Shown in pieces: positions 32,892 through 43,298 of a DNA stretch of 64,000 nucleotides; the first letter of the stretch is position 1, and each line of letters starts with the position of its first letter. Made by a program: the position numbers and the translations under genes. Below the pieces are notes generated by a model. The model was not told the DNA's origin and did no database searches. It saw only the letters and a list, made by a program, of their open reading frames with translations. Source of the stretch: Bufo bufo (Eukaryota; Chordata; Amphibia; Anura; Bufonidae); NCBI RefSeq assembly GCF_905171765.1, contig NC_053390.1:334755407-334819406 (forward strand), written 5' to 3'.

Positions 32892-34446
32892 CAGTCCTGA
32901 TCAAAAGTTTAAGACCACTTGAAAAATGGCAAAAAATCTTATTTTACATTGTTGGATCTTAAGAAGGTTCCAAGAAGAGCTTCAACATGCAACAAGAAGA
33001 AATGAGAGTGTGACAAAACATTTTTTTGAGCATTTAATTAATTGAAAATAACGATTAAACTGAAACAGGCTGTTTTTCAGCTGATCCAAATTTTAGGACC
33101 ACATGCCTTTAAAAGGCCAAATCTGTACAAAGATGTGGATTCATTGTCATTTTCTGTCAGGTAGTCACACGTTGTGATGGCAAAGGCAAAAAAACTCTCC
33201 CTTTTTGAACGTGGTCGGGTTCTTGAACTACATAAGCAGGGTCTCTCACAGCGCGCCATCGCTGTTGAGGTGGGAAGCAGTAAGACAGTCATTTGGAATT
33301 TCTTAAATGATCCTGAGGGTTATGGAACAAAAAAGTCAAGTGGAAGACCCAAAACAATTTCATCAGCACTGAGCCGGAGGATCCAATTGGCTGTCCATCA
33401 AGACACTGGACGATCCTCGACCCAAATTAAGGCCCTTACTGGTGCTGACTGCAGCCCCATAACCATCAGACGGCATCTGAGACTGAAGGGCTTCAAAAAC
33501 AAAAAACGTCTTCAAAGACCTTGTCTCCTTGAACGCCACAGAACTGCTCATTTGGACTTTGCAAGAGAGCACCAAACATGGGACATTCAAAGGTGGAAGA
33601 AAGTTTCATTCTCTGATGAGAAAAAATTTAACCTTGATGGTCCTGATGGTCTCCAACGTTACTGGCATGACAAGCAGATCCCACCTGAGATGTTTTCTAC
33701 GCGCCACAGTGGAGGGGGCGCCATAATGGTCTGGGGTGCTTTTTCCTTCAGTGGAACAATGGAGCTTCAGGAAGTGCAGGGGCTTCAAACGGCCGCTGGC
33801 TTTGTCCAGATGTTGCAGAGAGCATTCCTCATGACTGAGGGACCTCGTCTGTGTGGTAACGAATGGGTTTTTCAACAGGACAACGCTACAGTACACAATG
33901 CCCACAGGAGAAGGGACTTCTTCCAGGAGAATAACATCACTCTTTTGGCCCATCCTGCGTGTTCCCCTGATCTAAATCCAATTGAGAACCTTTGGGGATG
34001 GCTGGCAAGGGAAGTTTACAAAAATGGACAACAGTTCCAGACAGTAGATGGCCTTCGTGCGGCAGTCTTCACCACTTGGAGAAATGTTCCCACTCACCTC
34101 ATGGAAACGCTTGCATCAAGCATGCCGAAACGAATTTTTGAAGTGATAAACAATAACGGCGGAGCTACTCATTACTAAGTTCATGATTGGAAGTTGGATT
34201 TCTGTTTTGGGGGGGTTTAGTTTTTTTTTTGGAGGTGTGGTCCTAAACTTTTGATCAGCTGAAAAACAGCCTGTTTCAGTTTATTCGTTGTTTTCATTAA
34301 ATTGAATGCTCAAAAAATGTTTTGTCTCACTCCCATTTCTTCTTGTTGCATGTTGAAGCTCTACTTGGAACTTTGTGAAGATCCAGCCATGCTAAATATG
34401 ATTTTTTGCCATTTTTTAAGTGGTCTTGAACTTTTGATCAGGACTG
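32892..34446 (+). mobile_element. Tc1-B, complete Tc1-like transposon
   Basis: TA flanks are at 32890-32891 and 34447-34448. The inverted termini are CAGTCCTGATCAAAAGTTTA on the left and CAGTCCTGATCAAAAGTTCA read inward on the right. Inner repeats (CAGGCTGTTTTTCAGCTGAT near 33066, with its inverse near 34255) give a long-arm structure. Length is 1,555 bp. It carries one intact transposase and is the innermost layer of a four-level nest. Confidence 0.95.
33174..34178 (+). CDS. Tc1-B transposase, intact 334 aa
   Basis: This is a cut-and-paste transposase for the surrounding element. The N-terminal HTH ([20 protein letters not shown], residues 11-30) is followed by the SSGRPKT hook near 55-61 and a second DNA-binding segment to about 115. 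The DDE triad is Asp148 (FSDEK), Asp236 (QQDNATVH) and Glu271 ([11 protein letters not shown]), spacing DD34E. The box GGGAIMVWG is at 180-188. It ends NNNGGATHY. The reading frame is complete with no internal stop, at normal family length. The ATG at 33177 (AKAKK...) would shorten it by one residue only. It belongs to a different lineage from Tc1-A (low identity outside motifs). Confidence 0.93.
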   Translation: MMAKAKKLSLFERGRVLELHKQGLSQRAIAVEVGSSKTVIWNFLNDPEGYGTKKSSGRPKTISSALSRRIQLAVHQDTGRSSTQIKALTGADCSPITIRRHLRLKGFKNKKRLQRPCLLERHRTAHLDFAREHQTWDIQRWKKVSFSDEKKFNLDGPDGLQRYWHDKQIPPEMFSTRHSGGGAIMVWGAFSFSGTMELQEVQGLQTAAGFVQMLQRAFLMTEGPRLCGNEWVFQQDNATVHNAHRRRDFFQENNITLLAHPACSPDLNPIENLWGWLAREVYKNGQQFQTVDGLRAAVFTTWRNVPTHLMETLASSMPKRIFEVINNNGGATHY

Positions 34447-34801
34447 TATATATAATACAGATAGTTAGTGGAAGATAGTCAGTGTAGGTTAGATAGTGAT
34501 ATAGTGTAGCGGATAGGTTCCAGTGCGGGGTGTTAGGTAGTGTGATAGGAATTACTGTACTGTGCATTTTCTCCAGTCTCAGGAAACTTCTAGCAGCTTG
34601 AAAAATGTAGCAAAAGTGAGCCACGCCTGTATTGCACGCGCAATATGCGCATATTACATTGCCGATTTTCGCAATCAAGAAAATAATGACGAGAGATCAC
34701 GAATTCTAGAATTTGCGAATATATGGCGAATATTAGGCCAAAAATTTGTGAAAATATCGCGAAAATGAATATTGTCTATGCTGCTCATCACTACTGGAGA
34801 G

Positions 34802-35500
34802 GCCTACCGGCCACAGTGTCTTGCACTCACTGTGATACGGGGGTGTTTCAGCAAGGCTGGAATCAGGCAGATTTGTCTTTGTGAAGGACACAGGAATCAA
34901 GCCATGTACAAAGTTATCCTGGAAGAAAACTTGTTTCCTTCTACTCTGACAATGTTTTCCAACTCTGACAATTTTTTATTTATTTTTTCCGCAGGACAAT
35001 GCCCTTGTCACACAGAAAGGTCAATCAAGGTGAAGGACCACCAAATCAAGACTTTGACATGGCCAGACCAATTTCCAGACCTAAAATATTGATGGTCACA
35101 AGCTATCAAACAGAGCGGAGCTGCTTGAATTTCTATGCCAGAAGTTACTCAACAGCAATGTGAAAGTCTGGTGTCAAGCATGCCAGGATATATATGAAAG
35201 CTTTGATTAAAAATCAAAGCTTTCCAGTTATTCCACAAAATATTGATTTGTGGACTCCACCTAAATCAAAATATTAAAAATGAATATGAACATGTTTTTC
35301 TAAGCATTATTCAAGGTCTGATATTAGAACTGTTTTATTATTTGACCAGTTGTCATTTTCTAAAAAAATATATGCTCTAAAATGAATTATTGCTATCTGG
35401 AATTTGGGAGAAATGTTGTCAGTAATTTATAGAATAGCAGTTTATAGAATAAAAAAAAAACACTGCCCATTTTAGTCTAACACATACCCACATTCATAAA
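34802..35500 (+). pseudogene. Tc1-D transposase, C-terminal piece and 3' arm
   Basis: Text such as GCFSKAGIRQICLCEGHRN, YKVILEENLFPS, a degraded QDNAPCHT-like second-Asp motif near 34994, and RAELLEF with a run to about 35165 continue Tc1-D after the hAT-C insert. The 3' arm follows (ATTTGACCAGTTGTCATTTT near 35340, GAATTTGGGAGAAATGTTGT near 35399). The outer terminus is missing and Tc1-E starts at 35513. Confidence 0.75.
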
Positions 35501-35610
35501 TTGCATACAGTACAGACCAAAAGTTTGGACACACCTTCTCATTCAAAGAGTTTTCTTTATTTTCATGACTATGAAGGCATCAAAACTATGAATTAACACA
35601 TGTGGAATTA

Positions 35611-37249
35611 CAGTGGGATGCGAAAGTTTGGCCAACCTTGCTAATCATCATGATTTTCCTGTATAAATCGTTGGTTGTTACAATAAAAAATGTCAGTTAA
35701 ATTTATCATATAGGAGACACACACAGTGATATTTGAGAAGTGAAATGAAGTTTATTGGATTTAAAGAAAGTGTGCTATAATTGTTTAAACAAAATTAGGC
35801 AGGTGCATAAATTTGGGCACTGTTGTCATTTTATTGATTCCAAAACCTTTAGAACTAATTATTGGAACTCAAATTGGCTTGGTAAGCTCAGTGACCCCTG
35901 ACCTACATACACAGGTGAATCCAATTATGAGAAAGAGTATTTAAGGGGGTCAATTGTAAGTTTCCCTCCTCTTTTAATTTTCTCTGAAGAGTAGCAACAT
36001 GGGGGTCTCAAAACAACTCTCAAATGACCTGAAGACAAAGATTGTTCACCATCATAGTTTAGGGGAAGGATACAGAAAGCGGTCTCAGAGATTTCAGCTG
36101 TCTGTTTCCACAGTTATGAACATATTGAGGAAATGGAAGACCACAGGCTCAGTTCAAGTTAAGGCTCGAAGTGGCAGACCAAGAAAAATCTCGGATAGAC
36201 AGAAGCGACGAATGGTGAGAACAGTCAGAGTCAACCCACAGACCAGCACCAAAGACCTACAACATCATCTTGCTGCAGATGGAGTCACTGTGCATCGTTC
36301 AACCATTCGGCATACTTTACACAAGGAGATGCTGTATGCAAGAGTGATGCAGAGGAAGCCTTTTCTCCGCCCACAGCACAAAAAGTGCCGCTTGAGGTGG
36401 GCTAAAGCACATTTGGACAAGCCAGCTTAATTTTGGAATAAGGTGCTGTGGACTGATGAAACTAAAATTGAGTTTTTTGGCCATAACAAGGGGCGTTATG
36501 CATGGAGGAAAAAGAACACAGCATTCCAACAAAAACACCTGCTACCTACAGTAAAATATGGTGGTGGTTCCATCATGCTGTGGGGCTGTGTGACCAGTGC
36601 AGGGACTGGGAATCTTGTCAAAGTTGAGGGACGCATGGATTCCACTCAGTATCAGCAGATTCTGGAGACCAATGTCCAGGAATCAGTGACAAAGCTGAAG
36701 CTGCGCCGGGGCTGGATCTTTCAACAAGACAACGACCCTAAACACTGCTCAAAATCCACTAAGGCATTTATGCAGAGGAACAAGTACAACGTTCTGGAAT
36801 GGCCATCTCAGTCCCCAGACCTGAATATAATTGAAAATCTGTGGTGTGACTTAAAGAGAGCTGTCCATGCTCGGAAGCCATCAAACCTGAATGAACTAAA
36901 GATGTTTTGTAAAGAGGAATGGTCCAAAATGCCTTCAACCAGAATCCAGACTCTCATTGAAACCTACAGGAAGCGTTTAGAGGCTGTAATTTCTGCAAAA
37001 GGAGAATCTACTAAATATTGATTTCATTTCTTTTTTGTGGTGCCCAAATTTATGCACCTGCCTAATTTTGTTTAAACAATTATAGCACACTTTCTGTAAA
37101 TCCAATAAACTTAATTTCACTTCTCAAATATCACTGTGTGTGTCTCCTATATGATATATTTACCTGACATTTTTTATCGTAACAACCAATGATTTATACA
37201 GGAAAATCATGATGTTTAACAAGGTTGCCCAAACTTTCGCATCCCACTG
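35611..37249 (+). mobile_element. Tc1-C, complete Tc1-like transposon with one nonsense codon
   Basis: TA flanks are at 35609-35610 and 37250-37251. The termini are CAGTGGGATGCGAAAGTTTG on the left and the same word read inward on the right. Inner arm repeats (AATTAGGCAGGTGCATAAAT at about 35794, inverse near 37050) match. Length is 1,639 bp. Sequences left and right join into continuous Tc1-E. Confidence 0.95.
35999..37021 (+). pseudogene. Tc1-C transposase, single in-frame stop
   Basis: The frame is continuous over 340 codons except for TAA at 36428-36430 (codon 144, after AHLDKPA), with no indel. The HTH is near the N-terminus (LKTKIVHHHSLGEGYRK), with a GRPRK hook at 59-63. The triad is Asp153 (WTDET), Asp244 (QQDNDPKH) and Glu279 (SPDLNIIE), DD34E. 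It ends GESTKY. One base change explains the defect, so this copy died recently or is the victim of a sequencing error. Confidence 0.9.
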
Positions 37250-37499
37250 TATATACATAACAAACAAGTGTGAAACAACTGAAAATATGTCATATTCTAG
37301 GTTCTTCAAAGTAGCCACCTTTTGTTTTGATTACTGCTTTGCACACTCTTGGCATTCTCTTGATGAGCTTCAAGAGGTAGTCCCCTGAAATGGTTTTCAC
37401 TTCACAGGTGTGCCCTGTCAGGTTTAATAAGTGGGATTTCTTGCCTTATAAATGGTGTTGGGACCATCAGTTGCGTTGAGGAGAAGTCAGGTGGATACA

Positions 37500-38405
37500 C
37501 AGCTGATATAGGGGGGGGCACAAAGATACCACAGTCAAAAATGGGGGGGCAAAAACAAAATAAGTATATATAAATAAGATTACAAAATACGAGAGAATTG
37601 CGGTATGCAGGGATACATTTATAATAAAACAATTTACTTACAAAAGAAGCTATTTAGTCGCCCAATTAGCCCCCATAGCCCCGTATGCCTCCAATTAGCC
37701 CCCATATGCCTCCAATTAGCCCCCATATGCCTCCAATTAGCCCCCATATGCCTCCAATTAGCTCCATAGCCCCCATATGCCTCCAATTAGCCCCATATGC
37801 CTCCAATTAGCCCCATATGCCTCCAGTTAGCCCCATATGCCTCCAATTAGCCCCCATATGCCTCCAATTAGCCCCCATAGCCCCCATATGCCTCCAATTA
37901 GCCCCCATAGCCCACATATGCCTCCAATTAGCCCCCATATGCCTCCAATTAGCCCCCATAGTCCCCATATGCCTCCAATTAGCCCCCATATGCCTCCAAT
38001 TAGCCCCCATATGCCTCCAATTAGCCCCCATTATGCCCCCAGCAGCCACATTTTTTATAAAATAAAAAAAACACTTCCCTCTCCTGCTCCTGGACGGACG
38101 CTGCCTGCAATTTTCTTTCTCCTAAGTCGACTGTGCTCTGAACTGGCGCGCACAGCGTGAGGTCACAGAGGACCCTCACGCTGTGCGCAGCCCTGCACAG
38201 CCGACAGCCGAGGACCAAGAAGTGGTAAGTACAGAGCGTTCACCACTTCCTGGTCCTTCGGTACACTAATGAGCGCTTCCATAATGGAAGCGCTCATTAG
38301 TATTCACCTGGGAGAATCAGCGGGGGGGACACCCGGGGGGGCGGGGCGAGTCAGCGAAAATAGGTGGCGGAACACCGTTCCGGTGCGTTCCGCCAGAAAA
38401 AAAGC
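37500..38405. repeat. 21-bp minisatellite and flanking unique DNA with a hairpin
   Basis: From about 37665 to 38040 the unit ATGCCTCCAATTAGCCCCCAT (a 21-mer, here ATGCCTCCAA plus TTAGCCCCCAT) is tandemly repeated, with some units lengthened by an extra AGCCCCCAT (9 bp). The frames through it (MPPISPH, ANWRHMG) are artefacts of the 21-nt period. At 38266-38300 an inverted repeat has perfect 17-bp arms (CTAATGAGCGCTTCCAT) and a 1-nt spacer. No gene is seen. Confidence 0.85.
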
Positions 38406-39890
38406 CCTGAATACAGCTATAATTTTCTGGGTTTTAAAAAAACATCAATTTTGGGCAAAATACTTAATTAGCGGCCTTGTCTGCATCTGTCAGTTTGAAA
38501 TTCAAGCATTATATACTGCTGTCATATTCTGTTATTAAAAAAAATAAACTTTTCGGACAAAGTACTTAATATTGCAGCCTTTGCTGCATCTGTTATTGTT
38601 AAAACAAGCTTGAAATACTTCAATAATTTTCTGGGTTTTAAAAAACACCAATTTTTGGCAATACCCTCCATCTGGGGCCTCTGCCGCATTAGTCAGTGTG
38701 CTAAATAAGCTATAAATAGAGCTATCATTTTCTGGGTTTTAAAAAACACCAATTTTGAGCAAAATACCTAATTTGCGGCCTTGTCTGCATCTGTCAGTGT
38801 GAAAATCAAGCGTTATATACTGCTGTCATATTCTGTTATTAAAAAAACACTCTTTTTTGGCAAAGTACTTAATATTGCAGCCTTTGCTGCATCTGTTATT
38901 GTCAAAACAAACTTGAAATACTTCAATTATTTTCTGGGTTTTAAAAAACACAAATTTTGAGCAAAATACCTCATTTGAGGCTTTGTCTGCATCTGTCAGT
39001 GTGAAAATCAAGCGTTATATACTGCTGTCATATTCTGTTATTAAAAAAACACTCTTTTTTGGCAAAATACTTAATTTGCAGCCTTGTCTGCATCTGTACG
39101 TGAGAGATACACGCTTTAGATACTGCTGTGCTAGTCTGGTATTAAAAAAACACCCATTTTGGGGAGAAATCTTAATTTGCAGCCTTGTCTGCATCTGTAC
39201 GTGTGAAATACATGCTTTAGATACTGCTGTGCTATTCTGGTATTAAAAAAACACCCATTTTGGGCAAAAATCTTAATTTGCGGCCTTGTCTGCATCTGTA
39301 CGTGTGAAATTCAAGAGTTATATACTGCTGTCATATTTTGTTATTAAAAAAATACCCTTTTTGGACAAAGTACTTAATATTGCAGCCTTTGCTGCATCTG
39401 TTATTATTAAAACAAGCTTGAAATACTCCAAAAATTTTCTGGGTTTTAAAAAACACCCATTTAGGGAAAAATACTTAATTTGCGGCCTTGTCTGCATCTG
39501 TACGTGTGAGATACGCGCTTTAGATACTACTGTGCTATTCTGTTATTAAAAAAACACCCATTTAGGGCAAAAATCTTAATTTTGCAGCCTTTGCTGCATC
39601 TGTTATTGTGAGATACACCCTTTAGATACTGCTGCGCTATTCTTATATTAAAGTAACACCCATTTTGTGCGTAAATCTTAATTTTGCAGCCTTTGCTGCA
39701 TCTGTTATTGTGAGATACACCCTTTAGATACTGCTGCGCTATTCTGGTATTAAAAAATCACCCATTTAGGGCAAATAACCTAATTTTGCAGCCTTTGCTG
39801 CATATGTCATTGTGAGATACAGGCGTTAGATACTATTGTTCTATTCTGTTATTAAAAAAACACCCATTTTGGGCAAGATCCTAAATTTGA
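38406..39890 (+). repeat. 102-bp tandem array, hAT-B2 leader
   Basis: About fourteen units are anchored by TTGTCTGCATCTGT or TTTGCTGCATCTGT, near 38483, 38586, 38787, 38888, 38988, 39089, 39190, 39293, 39395, 39494, 39596 and 39699, a spacing of about 100-103 bp. Each includes ATTCTGTTATTAAAAAAACA. Unit sequence is unlike the B1 leader arrays although the transposases are close. Confidence 0.9.
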
Positions 39891-39895
39891 GAAAT

Positions 39896-42800
39896 ATGAG
39901 GAGAGCGTTAAATAAGGGATGTGGGGCTGCTGGTGGAGCTCCGTTTGCAGGGAGAGGATGTGGTCGATCTGTGCAAGCTACACACACAAGTGAAACCCCT
40001 TCTTCAGGTGCGAGTAGGCAACAGAACCTTCAGCGGAATTTGGTCTGGCCTAATGCGGCTCTATGAATGGTGAGGCCAGAAGAAGTACAGACGATAGTAG
40101 ATTGGGTTGCTGACAGTGCCTTCAGTTCATATACATTGTCTACCACCCAGTCTCCTGGTGAAAAATCTGAGTTGGCACCTGCAGCTGATGTCCATCAGTC
40201 TTTCACCTCACTTGCTTGCAAATCAGCCAAGCAGTCTGAGCCCCAAGTCATGCAGCAGTCTCTTCTGCTTTTTGATGACTCTGCTAGTAGGGTTTCTTAG
40301 GGCCATCCACCTAGCCCTGCCCCAGAAGTGGAAGAGATTGAGTGCACCGATGCCCAACCACTTATGTTTCAAGATGAGTACATGGGAGGACCATCGCGGC
40401 ACGTCTCGGATGATGACGAAACACAGGTACCAACTGCTGTGGCTTTCGAAAGTGTGCAGACCGACAAGAAGGGAAGGGGTGAAGACTGGGTGGAAGATGA
40501 TGTGGAGGACGATGAAGTCCTTGACCAACCCCACATGGAATCATGGTCATGTGAGTGACCTGTGTAGTTCAGAGGAAGAGGCGGTGGTCGCACAGAGCCA
40601 CCAGCACAGCAGAAGAGGGAGCAGGGTGCAAAAGCGGAGCGGCCGCCCCTAGACAGTACGCATGCTACTGCCTACTGCAGCAAAGGACCAAGCACACCAA
40701 AGCCAGCTCCAAGGAGTTCCCTGGCGTGGCAGTTCTTCAGATAATGTGCTGACGACAAGACACGAGTGGTTTGCACGCTGTGCAATCAAAGCCTGAAGCG
40801 AGGCATAAACGCTCTCAACCTGAGCACAACCTGCATGACCAGGCATCTAACTGCAAGGCACGAGCTGCAGTGGAGTAGACACCTCAAAAACAAAGAAAGG
40901 CCTCTTGCTTCCTCTTCTGTTGCAGTCTCGGCCTCTTCATCCAACTCTGGAGTGACAGTGGCACCTGCCACCCCACAAACAGAGGATCTGCCAGCAACGC
41001 CACCACCTGGGTCACCAAGCATCTCCACAATGCCCCATGGAAGCATTCAACTCTCTATCTCCCAAACACTGGAGCAAAAGAGGAAGTACCCCCCTACCCA
41101 CCTGCGATCCCTGGCCCTGAATGCCAGCATTTCAAAATTACTGTCCTTTGAAATGCTGTCATTCTGTCTGGTGGAGACGGAGAGCTTTAAAAGCCTTATG
41201 CTGGTGTTGTCCCACAGTACGTCGTGCCCAGCCGCTACTACTTTTCCAGGTGTGCCATCCCTTCCCTGCATAACTAAGTGGGAGACAAAATCAGGTTTGC
41301 ACTGGGCAACGCCATCTGTGGCAAGGTCCATCTAACTACGGATACGTGGACCAGTAAGCACAGTCAGGGACGTTATATCTCCATAACAGCACACTGGGTA
41401 AATGCAGTGGCGGCTGGGCCTGGGGCGGATAGCAGTTTGGCGCATGTCCTTCCACCACAGAGGATTGTAGGGCACTTCATTTTGCCTCCTGTTGCTTCCT
41501 CCTCCTACTCCGCTTCCTCATGCTCTACCGCCTCCTCTTCCGGTCAGCGTAACACCTTCACCACCAACTTCAGCACAGCCAGGGGTAAATGACAGCAGTT
41601 TTAAAACTTATCTCTTTGGGGGACAAACCCCACCCTGCGCAGGAGCTGTGGACGGGCCTTTAACTATAGACCGATGAGTGGTTGGTGCCAGTGAGCCTCA
41701 AGCCCGGCCTGGTGGTGTGCGATAATGGGCGAAATCTCGTAGTAGCTCTATGACTAGCCGGTTTGACGCACATCCCTTGCCTGGCGCATGTGCTGAATTG
41801 GTGGTGCAGAGGTTCCTTAAAAATTACCCCGATATGTCAGAGCTGCTGCATAAAGTGCGGGCCTTCTGTGCGCACTTTCGGCGTTCTCACCCTGCTGCTG
41901 ATCGCTTGTCACCGCTGCAGCGTAACTTCAGCCTTCCAGCTCATGCGACGTGCCCGTAAGATGGAACTCCACCTTGCACATGCTGGACAAATTGTGCGAG
42001 CAGCAGCAGGCGATAGTGGAGTTTAAGCTGCAGCACGCACGGGTGAGTGGCTCTGCGGAACAGCACCACTTTACCACCAATGACTGGGCCTCCATGCGAG
42101 ACCTGTGTTCCTTGTTGCGCTGTTTCGATTACTCCACCAACATGGCCAGTGCCGATAACGCTGTTCTCAGCGTTACTATCCCACTTCTATGCCCCCTTGA
42201 AAAAACTGCTGGCGATGATGGAAGAGGATGTGGCACAGGAGGAGGAGGAGGGAGAGGGATCATTTCGTAGGGTTTCCAGCCAGTCATTCACAAGTGGCTC
42301 CGAGGGTGGGTTCCTGCACCCACAAACGCCAGGTACACAATTGTCCAGCCAGGGCACAGTTCTGGAGGATGACGAGGTGGAGGATGAGGAGGAGGAAATG
42401 GAGGAGGAGGAACCGTGTTCACAGCAGGGTGGCACCCAAACCAGCTCATGGCCATCACTGGTGCGTGGCTGGGCGGATACAGAGGACACAGAGAGTACAC
42501 CTCCCACATAGGACAGCTTTTCGTTGCCTCTGGGCAGCCTGGCACACATGAGCGATTACATGCTGCAGTGTCTCTGCAACGACCGCCGAGTTGCCCACAT
42601 TCTAACTTGTGCTGATTACTGTGTGGCCACGCTGCTGGATCCCCGTTACAAGGACAACGTACCGTCCTTAATTCCGTCACTGGAGCGTGATCGTAAGATG
42701 CGCTAGTACAAGCGCACGCTGGTAGACGCGCTGCTGGTGGCATTACCACCTGACAGCGGGGTCACAGTGGAAGCACAAGGCGAAGGCAGAGGAGGAGGAA

Positions 42801-43125
42801 GAGGTCGCCAACGCAGGTGAGGCACAACCAGCACCTCAGAAGGCAGGGTTAGCATTGCCGAAATGTGGAAAAGCTTTGTCAGCACGCCACAACAACCAGC
42901 ACCACCAGCTGATATGAAACATCTTAGCAGGAGGCAGCATTTCGCCAACATGGTGGAGCAGTATGTGTGCACATGCCTACACGTACTGAATGACGGGTCT
43001 GCCCCCTTCAACTTCTGGGTCTCCAAATTGGGCACATGGCCTGAGATTGCCCTTTACGCCTTGGAGGTGATGGCCTGTCCCGCAGCCAGTGTATTGTCTG
43101 AACGTGTGTTTAGCACGACTGGAGG
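39896..43125 (+). pseudogene. hAT-B2 transposase remnant
   Basis: The ATG at 39896 gives MRRALNKGCG and a Gly/Arg-rich N-terminus. A stop before MVRPEEVQTIVDWVADSAF follows near 40064. Later pieces align with B1: SEPQVMQQSLLLFDDS (about 40230), BED-finger text VCTLCNQSLKRG (about 40768) and TRHLTARHELQWS, LALNASISKLLSFEML, TTDTWTSK (about 41335), VCDNGRNLVVAL (about 41718), RWNSTLHMLDKL, and ACPAASVLSERVFSTTGG (about 43073). Multiple stops and frame changes occur, and the C-terminus is lost at about 43125. Confidence 0.85.
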
Positions 43126-43298
43126 GGATTATCACAGGTTATATTTCCCAATGTTTTGGGGTGTACCCTAATTAAAAACTTGAATTCATTGACTTCAATG
43201 GGGTTCGGGGTCAAGTTCGGGTCCCAAACTCGAACTTATTTGTGAAGTTTGGCCAAACCCGTAGAATCCGAACAACCAGGTGTCTGCTCAACTCTCTA

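Larger units (their letters stand above)
32501..34793. mobile_element. hAT-C MITE, long copy carrying Tc1-B
   Basis: A perfect 8-bp target duplication, CTGGAGAG (32493-32500 and 34794-34801), defines it. The ends are AAGTGTTAATCCCGAATATT and, read inward on the right, TAGTGATGAGCAGC. Subterminal zones are built of CGCGAATATT and TTCGCGATATT words. Without Tc1-B it is about 0.74 kb and non-coding. A (GA)n run lies at 32786-32812. The family signature GGGCCAATGAGATGGCTGC is present at about 32655. Confidence 0.88.
35513..37495. mobile_element. Tc1-E, one-sided Tc1-like fragment split by Tc1-C
   Basis: The left terminus is CAGACCAAAAGTTTGGACAC, after TA at 35511-35512. The arm continues to 35608, is interrupted by Tc1-C, and resumes at 37252 (TATACATAACAAACAAGTG). 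It ends around 37495 (GGTGGATACACAGCTGATA) without a matching right terminus. No transposase core remains, so it is an internally deleted or truncated copy. Confidence 0.75.
38406..43298 (+). mobile_element. hAT-B2, truncated hAT related to B1
   Basis: The right terminus region has TTCAATGGGGTTCGG and ends CTGCTCAACTCTCTA near 43298, close to B1. The left terminus with CGAACCCGAAC words is absent; the element starts abruptly in its leader array. Just after the SERVFSTTGG motif (about 43110) coding stops and the right end follows within 80 bp, so the C-terminus and the trailer array have been deleted. Confidence 0.8.

Noticed and set aside
37807..38160. Frames reading MPPISPH or ANWRHMG repeats
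   Set aside because: They are products of the 21-bp minisatellite period, not proteins.
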